Shown: piece by piece, positions 53,582-62,877 of the stretch
How the letters are laid out: each line of letters begins with the position of its first letter
Numbering within the stretch: the stretch's first letter is position 1
NCBI RefSeq assembly: GCF_001591365.1
Contig: NZ_BCUT01000001.1
Location: 2,914,001-2,978,000 of the forward strand
Source: Variovorax paradoxus NBRC 15149
Lineage (GTDB): Bacteria > Pseudomonadota > Gammaproteobacteria > Burkholderiales > Burkholderiaceae_C
Length of the DNA: 64,000 nucleotides
Direction: 5' to 3'
Notes under the pieces: model-generated
What the model was told of the DNA's origin: nothing
Seen by the model: the letters and a program-made list of their open reading frames with translations, nothing else
Database searches by the model: none
Made by a program: the position numbers and the translations under genes

Positions 53582-54069
53582 TTCGCGCGCCGCCAGTGCC
53601 GCGCCACCAGGATCAGCAGGGCCACTGCCAGCCCGCCCCAGTAGTCGACCGGCGCGCCCCAGATCCAGTGCTTGTGCCAGAACGCATCCACCGCATTGAA
53701 GCGGGCCCAGCCGAAGGCCGGGTTGATGATGAACCAGAGAAAGTCTTCGCAGACCCAGAACACGATCAGGCCCGCCACGGCCAGCCCTGCGTCGCGCCAG
53801 GTCCAGCGTCCGTTGAAGGCCAGAGGCGCAAAGAAGACCAGCACCATGAAGGTGAAGACCCAGGCATGGTAGCCCGTCATGGCGCGCCCGCCCCAGAAGA
53901 TGTCGAGCCAGATGCTGTTCTCGATGCGCCAGGTGGGCAGCGAGGTGGCCCAGCCGGCGCCGCCTTCGATCTGGATCTCGGCGTTGGCAAAGAAGAACGC
54001 CATCACCACCACCCACGCGAGGTAGCCGAGCGTGCGGGCCACGCCCGTCTTCTCCACGGCGCCCGTCAT
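53578..54069 (-). CDS. Uncharacterised integral membrane protein
   Basis: A 163-residue protein with about four hydrophobic helices (roughly 13-30, 67-85, 93-113 and 140-158). It is remarkably rich in Trp and Phe (VFWVCEDFLWFIINPAFGWA at about 102-121). I do not recognise a family. It overlaps both neighbours by 4 nt (ATGA), between a lipid-type glycosyltransferase and a DSP phosphatase. That gives the three genes one translationally coupled unit, likely acting on a membrane lipid or its head group. The function is inferred from position only. Confidence 0.8.
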   Translation of the reverse strand: MTGAVEKTGVARTLGYLAWVVVMAFFFANAEIQIEGGAGWATSLPTWRIENSIWLDIFWGGRAMTGYHAWVFTFMVLVFFAPLAFNGRWTWRDAGLAVAGLIVFWVCEDFLWFIINPAFGWARFNAVDAFWHKHWIWGAPVDYWGGLAVALLILVARHWRRAK

Positions 54070-55205
54070 GCGGCTTCGCCCAGCACGTGGCGCAGCACCG
54101 CGGCCGCCGCGCGCGGCTTGCCGAGCGCGCGGCTGCGCTGGGCCATGGATGCGAGCTTGGCGGGGTCGGCCATCAGGCGCGCCACCTTGTAGTCGAGGCC
54201 GATGGCGTCGTAGGCGAGCCAGCCCGCGCCTTCTTCCATCAGGAAGCCGGCGTTGTGTTCTTCCTGCCCTGGAATCGGCGAGATCAGCAGCATCGGCTTG
54301 CCGAGCGCCAGGCACTCCGACACCGTGAGCCCGCCCGGCTTGGTCACGACCAGGTCGGCCGCGGCCATGAGCTTGTGCATCTCGTTGGTGAAGCCGATGG
54401 CCACCACGCGCCCCGGATGGCGGGCGGCCAGGGCCTGCAGCTTGCCGTGGGCCTCGGCGTTGCGGCCGGCCACGGCAATCACCTGCAGGCCGCTGTCGCC
54501 GCCGAGCGAGAGCACGCGCTCGACCATGCTCGCCAGGTCGCCGACGCCCGCGCCGCCCGAGGCCATCAGCAGCACCGGCCGCGCGGGATCGAGGCCGAGC
54601 GCCGCGGCGCAGGCATGGCGCGCGAGCGCCGGCGCATCGGGTTCGGAGAAAGCCGGCATCACCGGAATGCCCGTCACGTGGATGCGCCCTTCGGGAATGC
54701 CGCGCGCGCGCAGCCTGAAGGCCACTTCCTCCGTCGCGGCCAGGTAGCCCGCCATGCCCGGCACCAGCCACATGTTGTGCAGGTCGTAGTCGGTGATCTG
54801 CAGCCACACCGGGTAGTCGATGCGGCCGCGGTTGCGCTCGCGCATCAGCAGCTCGGCGGGCAGGAAATGGGTGCAGATCACGGCGTCGGGCTTTTCGCGG
54901 CGGATCTCGCGCACGAGGGCGCCGGTGCTCAGCCGTTCGATGCCGCGGCGCAGGCGCTGCGAAGGCGCATGGTGCGGCGTGGCATCGGTGCGCTGGTGCA
55001 GGTAGGACCACAGCTCGGGCGCGCGGTTCACGAGCTGGATGTACCAGTCGGTGTAGACCTTGCGGAAACCGCCGGCCACATGGGCCATGGCATCGATGTG
55101 GACCGCCGTGTGCGGCGGGGTCGATTGCACCGCGGCTTCGAGGGCTTGTGCTGCGCGCACGTGGCCGTTGCCGGCGCTCACGCTGAGGATCAGGATTTTG
55201 GTCAT
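54066..55205 (-). CDS. Glycosyltransferase of the MGDG-synthase / processive diacylglycerol glycosyltransferase type
   Basis: A 379-residue GT28-like enzyme. The N-terminal MGDG-synthase domain begins [20 protein letters not shown] with the GxGH motif, and [13 protein letters not shown] lies mid-domain. The C-terminal nucleotide-sugar domain has [20 protein letters not shown] and [16 protein letters not shown]. The family adds sugars to diacylglycerol at the cytosolic membrane face, often to replace phospholipids under phosphate limitation. It is the first gene of the coupled operon with a membrane protein and a DSP phosphatase. The sugar and acceptor are unknown. Confidence 0.9.
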   Translation of the reverse strand: MTKILILSVSAGNGHVRAAQALEAAVQSTPPHTAVHIDAMAHVAGGFRKVYTDWYIQLVNRAPELWSYLHQRTDATPHHAPSQRLRRGIERLSTGALVREIRREKPDAVICTHFLPAELLMRERNRGRIDYPVWLQITDYDLHNMWLVPGMAGYLAATEEVAFRLRARGIPEGRIHVTGIPVMPAFSEPDAPALARHACAAALGLDPARPVLLMASGGAGVGDLASMVERVLSLGGDSGLQVIAVAGRNAEAHGKLQALAARHPGRVVAIGFTNEMHKLMAAADLVVTKPGGLTVSECLALGKPMLLISPIPGQEEHNAGFLMEEGAGWLAYDAIGLDYKVARLMADPAKLASMAQRSRALGKPRAAAAVLRHVLGEAA

Positions 55206-55353
55206 GCGGGTGGAGGCCGCCGGCGGGCCATTGGCGCGCATTATCCCCATGCATTGCGACACATCCCGCGGGCGGCCGCCATCGGCGAAAATGCGGCTGC
55301 GCACCGCTCCACCGGGCGTGACCCGCCTGCCCCCAAACCGACCGCGCCCCCGC

Positions 55354-56175
55354 ATGACCGACGCCCCCGCCCCGATCCGCCTCAACAAACGCATGGCCGA
55401 GCTCGGCCTCTGCTCGCGCCGCGAGGCCGACGAATGGATCGCCAACGGCTGGGTGAAGGTGAACGGCAAGCCGGCCGAAATGGGCGTGAAGGTCACGCCG
55501 TCCGACCGCATCGAGGTCGACAAGGCCGCCAAGGGCCAGCAGGCGAACCAGGTCACCATCCTCATCAACAAGCCCATCGGCTACGTGAGCGGCCAGGCCG
55601 AAGACGGCCATGAGCCCGCGGTGACGCTCTTCACGCCGCAGAACCGCTGGGCCGAGGACAACGCGCGCTTCTTCTTCAGTCCGCAGCAGCTGCGCGGCCT
55701 GGCGCCCTGCGGGCGGCTCGACATCGATTCGATCGGCCTGCTGGTGATGACGCAGGACGGGCGCATCGCGCGCCAGCTGATCGGCGAAGACTCGGTGATG
55801 GAGAAGGAGTACCTGGTGCGCGTGGCCTACCACGGCCTGGGCCAGCCCGCGCCCACCGGGCAGCTGGTGCGCATGGACGACGACGACCCCGTCACCACCA
55901 ATGTGCAGGCGGTCTTTCCGCCCGCGATGCTCGCCAGGCTGCGCCACGGCCTGAGCCTCGACGGCCAGCCGCTCAAGCCGGCGCGGGTCGAATGGCAGAA
56001 CCCCGAGCAATTGCGCTTCGTGCTCACCGAGGGCAAGAAGCGCCAGATCCGCCGCATGTGCGAGCTGGTCGGCCTGAAGGTGGTGGGCCTGAAGCGCGTG
56101 CGCATCGGCAAGGTGATGCTCGGCAACCTGCCTGTGGGGCAGTGGCGCTACCTCGGCCCGCACGAGAAGTTCTGA
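55354..56175 (+). CDS. 23S rRNA pseudouridine synthase, RluF-like
   Basis: A 273-residue RsuA/RluF-family enzyme. An N-terminal S4 RNA-binding domain (about 8-55; [20 protein letters not shown]) precedes the catalytic domain, where [14 protein letters not shown] supplies the nucleophile Asp123. [16 protein letters not shown] is the conserved C-terminal motif and favours RluF over RsuA. It isomerises a uridine in ribosomal RNA. It diverges from the glycosyltransferase operon and is followed 10 nt later by an AlkZ-like gene. Confidence 0.92.
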   Translation: MTDAPAPIRLNKRMAELGLCSRREADEWIANGWVKVNGKPAEMGVKVTPSDRIEVDKAAKGQQANQVTILINKPIGYVSGQAEDGHEPAVTLFTPQNRWAEDNARFFFSPQQLRGLAPCGRLDIDSIGLLVMTQDGRIARQLIGEDSVMEKEYLVRVAYHGLGQPAPTGQLVRMDDDDPVTTNVQAVFPPAMLARLRHGLSLDGQPLKPARVEWQNPEQLRFVLTEGKKRQIRRMCELVGLKVVGLKRVRIGKVMLGNLPVGQWRYLGPHEKF

Positions 56176-56185
56176 GCCGCCGCCG

Positions 56186-57307
56186 ATGGCCGTGGTGCTG
56201 AGCCAGCGCGCACTGAACCGGGCCACGCTGGCGCGGCAGATGCTGCTGGAGCGGCGCAAGGCGGCTCCCGCGCAGGCCATCGAAAAGCTCGCGGGCCTGC
56301 AGGCGCAGGCGCCCAACCCACCCTACATCGGCCTGTGGAGCCGGCTCGAAGGCTTTCGCCGCGAGCAGCTGACCGAAGCCCTGAAGCAGCGCCGCGTCGT
56401 GCGCATGTCGGCGATGCGCGCGACCCTGCACCTGATGGCTGCATCGGATGCACTGGCCTGGCGGCCGCTGCTCGAGCCCGTGCATCAGCGCGGATTGAAG
56501 GGCAGCAGCCATGCGCGGGCGCTCGAAGGCATCGATCGCGCGGCGGTGGTGGAGGCGGGCCTCGCGCTGCTGCGCGAAGCGCCGCTCACCAGCGCCGAAC
56601 TCGGCCAGGCCCTGGCGGCGCGCTTTGAAGACCGCGAGCCCGCCTCGCTCGCCGCACTCATTCGCAACAGCGTGCCGCTGGTGCACCTGCCGCCCGCGGG
56701 CAGCTGGAACGCGCACCAGAGCGCACGGCTGCAGCCCATCGCGCAGTGGCTCGGCGAACCCGCCGCCGACATCGCGCCGGCCACGCAGGACGCGCTGCTG
56801 CTGCGCTACCTCGCGGCCTTCGGCCCCGCCACGCTGGCCGATGCGGGCGCATGGTCGGGCCTCACGGGCTGGAGGGCCGTGGCCGAGCGCCTGCGGCCGC
56901 AGCTGCGCAGCTTCATCGGCGAACAGGGGCAGGAGCTGTTCGACCTGCCGCGCGCGCCGCGTCCCGACCCGGGCACACCCGCGCCGCCGCGCCTGGTCGC
57001 CGAATGGGACAACCTGCTGCTCTCGCACGCCGACCGCAGCCGCGTGATGAGCGAGGCGCACCGCGCGCGCGTGTTCACCGCCAACGGCATCGTGCGCGGC
57101 ACGGTGCTGCTCGATGGTTTCGTCGCGGGCGTCTGGAAGATCGAGCGCGCGGCGAAGAACAACGCGGCCGCGGTGGTGCTGGAGCCCTTCACGCGCTGGC
57201 CGAAGGCCGGCCGGCTCGGCGTGGAGGAAGAGGCCCTGCGCCTGCTGGCCTTTGCGGCGGATGGCGAGGGCGGGCGGCACGAGGTCCGCGTGCTAAGCCC
57301 CGCCTAA
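56186..57307 (+). CDS. AlkZ-like winged-helix DNA-binding / DNA glycosylase family protein
   Basis: A 373-residue protein of the HTH_42 family, built from tandem winged helices. The Q39-A-Q41 pair in KLAGLQAQAPNPPYIGLW matches the QxQ catalytic motif of AlkZ and YcaQ, which unhook DNA interstrand crosslinks. RMSAMRATLHLM and WDNLLLSHADRSRV also fit the family. Repair of bulky or crosslink damage is therefore likely but unproved. It starts 10 nt after the pseudouridine synthase gene and probably shares its transcript. Confidence 0.85.
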   Translation: MAVVLSQRALNRATLARQMLLERRKAAPAQAIEKLAGLQAQAPNPPYIGLWSRLEGFRREQLTEALKQRRVVRMSAMRATLHLMAASDALAWRPLLEPVHQRGLKGSSHARALEGIDRAAVVEAGLALLREAPLTSAELGQALAARFEDREPASLAALIRNSVPLVHLPPAGSWNAHQSARLQPIAQWLGEPAADIAPATQDALLLRYLAAFGPATLADAGAWSGLTGWRAVAERLRPQLRSFIGEQGQELFDLPRAPRPDPGTPAPPRLVAEWDNLLLSHADRSRVMSEAHRARVFTANGIVRGTVLLDGFVAGVWKIERAAKNNAAAVVLEPFTRWPKAGRLGVEEEALRLLAFAADGEGGRHEVRVLSPA

Positions 57308-57393
57308 GACTCCGCTCCTACGCTGCGCCACGGCGCAGGGCACTACCGGTCATCCCGACCGCGTGCTACCTTGCCGCCCAAGGAGTCGACGCG

Positions 57394-58050
57394 ATGCGAG
57401 TGCTGCTGGTGGAAGACGACGAGATGATCGGGCGCAGCCTGAAGCAGGCGCTCGAGGGCGCGGGCTGGTCGGCCGACTGGGTGCGCGACGGCGAACTCGC
57501 GCAAAGCGCGCTCGGCGACGGCGGCTACACCTGCGTGCTGCTCGACCTGGGCCTGCCGCGGCAGGACGGCACCGAGGTGCTGCGCCGCGCGCGCGAACGC
57601 GGCGACGCCACGCCGGTGCTGGTGCTCACCGCGCGCGACGGCCTGGACGACCGCATCCACAGCCTCGACCTGGGCGCCGACGACTATCTGCTCAAGCCCT
57701 TCGAATTCCGCGAGCTGCTCGCGCGCATGCGGGCCGTGGTGCGCCGTCGCGACGGCGCCGCGCATTCGCTGATCGGCGGCAGCACGATGCAGCTGGACCT
57801 CACCACGCGCGAGGTGCTGGTCGATGGCGTGCGCGAGGCGCTCACCGCACGCGAGTTCGCGCTGCTGCACGCCCTGCTCGAGCGGCCCGGCGCCATCCTC
57901 TCGCGCGAGCAGCTCGAGAACCGCATCTACGGCTGGGGCGAGGAAGTGACCAGCAACGCCATCGACGTGCTGATCCACGGCATGCGCCGCAAGCTCGGCG
58001 CGGAATCGATCCGCAACGTGCGCGGGCTCGGCTGGCGCGTGGCGGCATGA
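57394..58050 (+). CDS. OmpR-family response regulator
   Basis: A 218-residue regulator with a receiver domain (acidic EDD at 7-9, phospho-acceptor D51, LKPFEF) and a winged-helix domain (about 130-216; LTAREFALLHALLERPGAIL, IDVLIHGMRRKLG). The pattern is that of QseB/PmrA/TctD-like regulators. Its stop overlaps the histidine kinase ATG (ATGA), so the pair is cotranslated. ATG 57394 follows aaggag. The stimulus is unknown. Confidence 0.94.
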   Translation: MRVLLVEDDEMIGRSLKQALEGAGWSADWVRDGELAQSALGDGGYTCVLLDLGLPRQDGTEVLRRARERGDATPVLVLTARDGLDDRIHSLDLGADDYLLKPFEFRELLARMRAVVRRRDGAAHSLIGGSTMQLDLTTREVLVDGVREALTAREFALLHALLERPGAILSREQLENRIYGWGEEVTSNAIDVLIHGMRRKLGAESIRNVRGLGWRVAA

Positions 58051-59450
58051 GCGCAGTGCCGGGCCGCTGGTGGCGCCCGCGCTCGCTGCGCACGCAGCTC
58101 CTGTTCTGGCTCGTCACGCTGCACCTGGTGGCGGCCGCGCTCACGGCGTGGTTCACCTTCGTGGCCTACGGCGACCTGGTGCACAACGCGCTCGACGAGC
58201 AGATGCGGCTGGTGGCCGATTCCTATGCGGGCAGCGATCCGCCGCGCACGCCGCGCCCGCTCGACGGCAACGCCGCGCTCGTGCGCGGCGCCTTCGTGGT
58301 GCAGCTCTGGAGCGCCGACGGCCGCACGCTGCGCGCAAGCTCGTGGCCGCCGCTGGCGGTGGTGCCGCTGCAGCCGCAGCCGGGTTTCAGTGATGCGAGC
58401 GCCGATGCGCCCGCGCCCTCACGCTGGCGCGTGTTCACGGCCGAGGCCGGGCCGCGCGCCGACCAGCCGCGCGTGCAGGTGCTGCAGAACGAGGACTACC
58501 GCCGGCGCCGCGCCCTGCGCCGTGCGCTGCTCGAAGGCCTGCCCATCGCGCTGCTGCTGCCGCTGGCCTTGCTGATCCTCTGGCTCATCGTGTCGGCGGC
58601 TTCGCGCTCGCTGCGCGCGGTGGCGCGCGACGTGGCCTCGCAGGACGAGCGCCGCCCCACCGAGCTGTCGCTGGCGCGCGTGCCGGACGAGATCGCGCCG
58701 CTGGTGCAGGCCTTCAACCAGCTGCTGTCGCGCATGCGCAGTGCCTTCGCCACGCAGCGCCGCTTCGTGCAGGACGCGGCCCACGAGCTGCGCACGCCGA
58801 TGGCCGCGATCGGCCTGCAGATCGAGAACCTGCGCGCGCACGTGCCCGCGGGCGAAGCCACCGAGCGCTTCAACCAGCTGGAAGCCGGCGTCACGCGCGC
58901 GCAGCACCTCATCGAGCAGCTGCTGAGCCTCTCGCGGCAGGACGCGCCGGGGCGTCCCATGCCGGGCGAGCCGGTCGACATCGAAACCCTGCTGCGCGAG
59001 AGCGTGAGCCAGCTGATGGTGCTGGCCGATGCGCGGCGCGTGGACATCGGCTTCGAGGGCTCGATCGCGCCCGTGGTGCAGGCGCCGGCCGCCGAGCTGC
59101 GCAGCGTGTTCGACAACCTGATCGACAACGCGCTGCGCTATGCGCCCGAAGGCGGCGTGGTCGACGTGCGGCTGCACGAGGTCGACGGCCATGCGGTGGT
59201 CGATGTGCTCGACAACGGCCCGGGCATTCCGGCCTCGGCCATCGGCCGCGTGTTCGACCGCTTCTTTCGCGTGCCGGGTGCGCCGGCGGGCGGCAGCGGC
59301 CTCGGGCTGGCGATTGCGCGCACCGCGGCCGAGCGGCACGGCCTGCGCATCGAGCTGCGCAACCGCGATGAAGCAGAAGAGGGCGGCAGTCCGGGGCTGC
59401 TGGCACGGGTGCACCTGCCTGCGGCATCAATGCCGCTCACGCCAGGCTAA
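58047..59450 (+). CDS. Sensor histidine kinase, QseC/PmrB-like
   Basis: A 467-residue membrane kinase. Two TM helices (about 18-45 and 168-190) bracket a periplasmic domain of some 120 residues. The core follows: HAMP linker, H-box FVQDAAHELRTPMAAIGLQI, N-box VFDNLIDNALRYAPEGG and G2 box GGSGLGLAIARTAAERHG. It phosphorylates the regulator encoded just upstream. The periplasmic domain has no recognisable fold. A small repeat-bearing periplasmic protein is encoded 111 nt downstream and might be a target or partner. Confidence 0.93.
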   Translation: MSAVPGRWWRPRSLRTQLLFWLVTLHLVAAALTAWFTFVAYGDLVHNALDEQMRLVADSYAGSDPPRTPRPLDGNAALVRGAFVVQLWSADGRTLRASSWPPLAVVPLQPQPGFSDASADAPAPSRWRVFTAEAGPRADQPRVQVLQNEDYRRRRALRRALLEGLPIALLLPLALLILWLIVSAASRSLRAVARDVASQDERRPTELSLARVPDEIAPLVQAFNQLLSRMRSAFATQRRFVQDAAHELRTPMAAIGLQIENLRAHVPAGEATERFNQLEAGVTRAQHLIEQLLSLSRQDAPGRPMPGEPVDIETLLRESVSQLMVLADARRVDIGFEGSIAPVVQAPAAELRSVFDNLIDNALRYAPEGGVVDVRLHEVDGHAVVDVLDNGPGIPASAIGRVFDRFFRVPGAPAGGSGLGLAIARTAAERHGLRIELRNRDEAEEGGSPGLLARVHLPAASMPLTPG

Positions 59451-59561
59451 TTTCCTGCTCACGGCCCGCTCAGCCGGGCTGCCTAGAGTGCATGCAGGCC
59501 CTGCCACGCGCAGTTCGCGCGCTGGCACGCGGCCGGAGACAAACCCTCAGGAGCACACACC

Positions 59562-59900
59562 ATGCGCACTTCCTCCAAGCTTCTTGCCCTTGCTTCTTTC
59601 GCCGCGTTCGCGGCGCTCGGTGCCGTGAATGCATCGGCCGAAACGACCGACGGCTCCGACTACCACCCGCTGCAGATGAATTCGCCCGAGAACCCCGAGG
59701 TGCAGGCCGGCGCGATGGCCGCCGCGCGGCCCGCCGGCACCGAGTCCATCGGCCAGTCGACCAGCGCACCGGCCATGAACTCGACGACACCGGTGTCCGA
59801 CGTGCAGGCCGGCGCCTATGCGGCCTCGCATGCGACGGGCACCGAATCGATCGGGCAGTCGACCGCGCTGCCGCTCGTGCAGTCGGCCAACGGCAGCTGA
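59562..59900 (+). CDS. Small secreted protein with two internal repeats
   Basis: A 112-residue protein with a signal peptide (about 1-26, ending NASAE). The mature part holds two imperfect ~24-residue repeats: VQAGAMAAARPAGTESIGQS, then VQAGAYAASHATGTESIGQS, separated by a Thr/Ser-rich linker. The conserved core TGTESIGQST occurs in both. There is no known domain; similar short periplasmic proteins occur in Comamonadaceae. It follows a two-component system in the same direction, with a caggag ribosome-binding site. It converges on aqpZ, 3 nt away. Confidence 0.8.
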   Translation: MRTSSKLLALASFAAFAALGAVNASAETTDGSDYHPLQMNSPENPEVQAGAMAAARPAGTESIGQSTSAPAMNSTTPVSDVQAGAYAASHATGTESIGQSTALPLVQSANGS

Positions 59901-59903
59901 CGA

Positions 59904-60620
59904 TCAGTCAGTCGTCGCGTCGCTGTTCGCGAGCAGCGCGCGGTAGATCAGCGCGCCGATGATCGCGCCCGCGATGGGCGCAACCCAGAACAGCCACAGC
60001 TCCGACACCGCGTAGGACGGGCCGAACAGCGCCGGGCCCGTGCTGCGCGCGGGGTTCACCGAGGTGTTGGTGACCGGAATGGAGATCAGGTGGATCAGCG
60101 TGAGGCACAGGCCGATGGCCAGGCCCGCGAAGCCGCCGGCCGCGCGCTTGGCGGTGGCGCCGAGGATCACGATCAGGAAGACCGCGGTCATCACCACCTC
60201 GCACACCAGCGCGGCGGTCATGCCGTACTTGCCGGGCGAGTGCTCGCCGAAGCCGTTGGTGGCAAAGCCGCCGATGTCGGCGCCGGGCTTGCCGGTGGCA
60301 ATCAGGTAGAGCACGCCGGCCGCGATAATTGCACCCAGCACCTGCGACACGATGTAGCCCGCGAGCTGCGAGGCCTTGAAGCGCCCCGCGGCCGCGAGGC
60401 CGATCGACACCGCGGGATTGAAGTGGCCGCCCGAGATGGGGCCGAGCGCATAGGCACCGGTCACCACCGTGAGGCCGAACGCCAGCGCGACACCCAGGAA
60501 GCCGATGCCCAGGTTGTTGGGAAAGGCCGCCGCCAGCACCGCGCTTCCGCAGCCGCCCAGCGTGAGCCAGAAAGTACCAATGAACTCGGCCGACCACTTT
60601 TTGTAGGTGCTATGTTCCAT
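59904..60620 (-). CDS. aqpZ: Aquaporin Z
   Basis: A 238-residue water channel with six TM helices and two NPA half-helices ([11 protein letters not shown] and [14 protein letters not shown]). The second-loop SVNPAR context and Cys-containing helix five match AqpZ rather than GlpF, which has a longer loop. ATG 60620 was chosen because GGAGG lies about 10 nt upstream; the ATG at 60629 abuts that sequence. A strong dyad lies 73-97 nt upstream of the start. It balances rapid osmotic water flow across the inner membrane. Confidence 0.95.
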   Translation of the reverse strand: MEHSTYKKWSAEFIGTFWLTLGGCGSAVLAAAFPNNLGIGFLGVALAFGLTVVTGAYALGPISGGHFNPAVSIGLAAAGRFKASQLAGYIVSQVLGAIIAAGVLYLIATGKPGADIGGFATNGFGEHSPGKYGMTAALVCEVVMTAVFLIVILGATAKRAAGGFAGLAIGLCLTLIHLISIPVTNTSVNPARSTGPALFGPSYAVSELWLFWVAPIAGAIIGALIYRALLANSDATTD

Positions 60621-60692
60621 CTGCTCCATCCCTCCAGAAGTTGAAAAAATTGCGTGGCCCAGGGCCATGCGCGGGCGGATTCTAGGAACGTA

Positions 60693-60717
60693 AACAGCAT
60701 GCGTCACGCATGTTGTT
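60693..60717. promoter_or_regulatory. 25-bp dyad upstream of aqpZ
   Basis: CATGCGT (60698-60704) and ACGCATG (60706-60712) are perfect around a single C. Outer AACA (60693-60696) and TGTT (60714-60717) extend the symmetry. The position suits an operator for aqpZ. The regulator is unknown. Confidence 0.5.
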
Positions 60718-60794
60718 GCAGCTGGCGGAACCTGTTCACAGTTGAGCGGTCTTTTGTTTCTGACATGCGTTGCGCAAACCGCTAAAGGGCGTGG

Positions 60795-61805
60795 TCAGGG
60801 CACGACGACGATCTTGCCGAAGGCGCCGCGCGCGAGGTGGTCGAGCGCATCGGGCACGTCGTCGAAGGCGTAGCGCGCCGCGATCACGGGCTCGAGCGCA
60901 TTGGCGTCGACGGCGCGCACCAGGTCTTCGAGCGCACGCCGATGGCCCACGCCAATGCCCTGCACCGTGACGCGGCCGAGCACCATCGCGTAGAACGATG
61001 CGCTGAGCGTCTCGCCGCCGAGCATGCCGATGATCGACACGCGCCCGCCCTGCGCCACCGCCTGCAGCGAACGGTCGAGGTTCGGCCCGCTCGCAAGTTC
61101 GAGCACGTGGTCGGCGCCGCGCCCTTGCGTGAGGCGGCGCACTTCGGCCGGCCAGTCGCCCTCGCGCATCAGCACCTCGCTGGCGCCCAGCGCCAGTGTC
61201 TGCGCGCGCTTCTCCTCGCTGCCCGTGACCACGATGGCGCGCGCGCCATGCAGCCGCGCCAGCTGCACGCCGAACAGCGCCACGCCGCCGGTGCCGTGGA
61301 CCAGCACGGTCTGGCCGGGCCGCAGCGCGCCGGTCTCGGCCAGCGCGAACCAGGCCGTGAGGCCGGCGCACGGCAGCGTGCTGGCCTGCGCGAAATCGAG
61401 CGTGGCCGGCGCGGCCACGGCCCAGGCGGCGTCGATCAGCACGTGCGAGGCCAGCATGCCCGGGCCGGGGCCGCCCATCGGCACGGCCTCGGCCGGCCAG
61501 TGGCTGTCGATCCAGCCGCCCCAGAAGGTGCTGACCACGCGGTCGCCCACGGCCAGCCGCTGCACGCCGGGGCCCGCGGCCACCACCGTGCCGGCCATGT
61601 CGGAGCCGGGCGTGAAGGGCAGGTCGAACTTCATGCCCATGCCGTCGCGGATCATCAGCAGGTCGCGGTAGTTGAGCGACACCGCGCCCACCTCGACGAG
61701 GACCTGGCCCGGGCCGGGCGTGGGCAGCGGCAGCGCCACCTGTTCGAGCTGCTCGCGGCCGAAGGAAGAAAGTTGCCAGCGCCTGAGCGTTCTGCTTGCC
61801 TGCAT
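60795..61805 (-). CDS. MDR-family NAD(P)-dependent alcohol dehydrogenase / quinone reductase
   Basis: A 336-residue zinc-type MDR. The GroES-like domain has VLVEVGAVSLNYRDLLMIRD and FTPGSDMAGTVVAAG. The cofactor domain has GQTVLVHGTGGVALFGVQLA and VTGSEEKRAQTLALGA. The catalytic-zinc cysteine is replaced by Asn-Tyr (SLNYRDLL), as in NAD(P)H-quinone-oxidoreductase-like members that lack zinc. It is divergent from a LysR regulator across 97 nt, a layout in which the regulator usually controls the enzyme gene. The substrate is unknown. Confidence 0.9.
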   Translation of the reverse strand: MQASRTLRRWQLSSFGREQLEQVALPLPTPGPGQVLVEVGAVSLNYRDLLMIRDGMGMKFDLPFTPGSDMAGTVVAAGPGVQRLAVGDRVVSTFWGGWIDSHWPAEAVPMGGPGPGMLASHVLIDAAWAVAAPATLDFAQASTLPCAGLTAWFALAETGALRPGQTVLVHGTGGVALFGVQLARLHGARAIVVTGSEEKRAQTLALGASEVLMREGDWPAEVRRLTQGRGADHVLELASGPNLDRSLQAVAQGGRVSIIGMLGGETLSASFYAMVLGRVTVQGIGVGHRRALEDLVRAVDANALEPVIAARYAFDDVPDALDHLARGAFGKIVVVP

Positions 61806-61854
61806 GAAAAAGCCTCCACAAAAAAGAAGCCTTCATGCTATTGGCGAGTTGATC

Positions 61855-61870
61855 TATCCAGTGGCGGATA
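61855..61870. promoter_or_regulatory. Dyad TATCC-N6-GGATA in the MDR/LysR divergent promoter
   Basis: TATCC (61855-61859) and GGATA (61866-61870) are inverse copies in the 97-nt gap between the dehydrogenase and LysR genes. LysR-type proteins typically bind such interrupted dyads in a shared promoter. This is the best candidate site for the adjacent LysR. Confidence 0.5.
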
Positions 61871-61902
61871 ATTTTCAACGTCATGGCGCCTGAAAGTATC
61901 CA

Positions 61903-62820
61903 ATGAGTCCACGCCTGCAAGGCATCGAAGAGTTCGTGGCCGCGGTGGAGGCCGGCAGCTTTGCGCGCGCGGCCGAGCGGCTGCACGTCACGCGCTCGGC
62001 GGTGGCCAAGAGCATCGGGCGGCTCGAGGCGCGGCTGGGCACGCGGCTCTTCCTGCGCACCACGCGCAGCCAGAGCCTCACCGAGGAAGGCCACGGCTAC
62101 TACGAGCGCTGCCGGCGCGTGCTGGCCGAGCTCGACGCCGCCGAGGCCATGGCCGATGCCGCGCGCAGCACCGCGGCCGGGCTGGTGCGCCTGAGCATGC
62201 CGGCCATGCTGGGGCGGCTGAAGGTCGGGCCGCTGCTGCTCGCGCTGGCGCGCCGGCATCCGGGGCTGTCGCTGGAGCTGTCCTTCAACGACCGGCGCGT
62301 GGACCTCGTCGAAGACGGTCTGGACCTGGCCATCCGCAGCGGCGAGCTGGCCGACAGCGCCGAGCTGGTCGCGCGGCCGGTCGGCGTGCAATGGATGGCG
62401 CTGTGCGCCGCGCCCGCCTACCTGGCCGAGCGCGGGCGCCCGGGCAGCGTGGCCGAGCTGGGTGCATCGCCGTCGCACGAGGCCGTGTTCTATGCGCGCG
62501 ACGGGCAGGTCTCGCCCTGGCGCTTCCACGACGCCGATGGCCGGCTGGTCGAAGTGGTGCTGCCCTCGCGGCTGCGCTGCGACAGCGCCGAGGTGCTGCT
62601 CGAAGCCGCCATCGGCGGCATGGGGCTGGCGCGCCTGCCGGCCTGGCTCGCGGCCGATGCGCTGGCGGCCGGCACGCTGGTGCGCGTGTTCGAGGAGCCG
62701 CGGCCCTTCGGATTCGCGCTCAACGTGATCCGCTCGCGCAGCCGCTACCTGCCGCACAAGACACGCGTGGTGGTCGACTGGCTGGCCGAGCACCTGCCGC
62801 CGCTGCTGGCGGCCCGCTGA
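61903..62820 (+). CDS. LysR-family transcriptional regulator
   Basis: A 305-residue LTTR with HTH at about 5-62 (FVAAVEAGSFARAAERLHVT then RSAVAKSIGRLEARLG) and a DhaR/CrgA-like effector domain (about 90-295; LVRLSMPAMLGRLKVGPLL). It is divergent from an MDR dehydrogenase, which it likely regulates. Members of this subgroup often respond to aldehydes or quinones. The ligand is unknown. Confidence 0.93.
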   Translation: MSPRLQGIEEFVAAVEAGSFARAAERLHVTRSAVAKSIGRLEARLGTRLFLRTTRSQSLTEEGHGYYERCRRVLAELDAAEAMADAARSTAAGLVRLSMPAMLGRLKVGPLLLALARRHPGLSLELSFNDRRVDLVEDGLDLAIRSGELADSAELVARPVGVQWMALCAAPAYLAERGRPGSVAELGASPSHEAVFYARDGQVSPWRFHDADGRLVEVVLPSRLRCDSAEVLLEAAIGGMGLARLPAWLAADALAAGTLVRVFEEPRPFGFALNVIRSRSRYLPHKTRVVVDWLAEHLPPLLAAR

Positions 62821-62877
62821 GCGGCTTTGCCCGCTATCCTCGGGTCGCCTTTCATCCACTCATCCACCGGAGAACGC

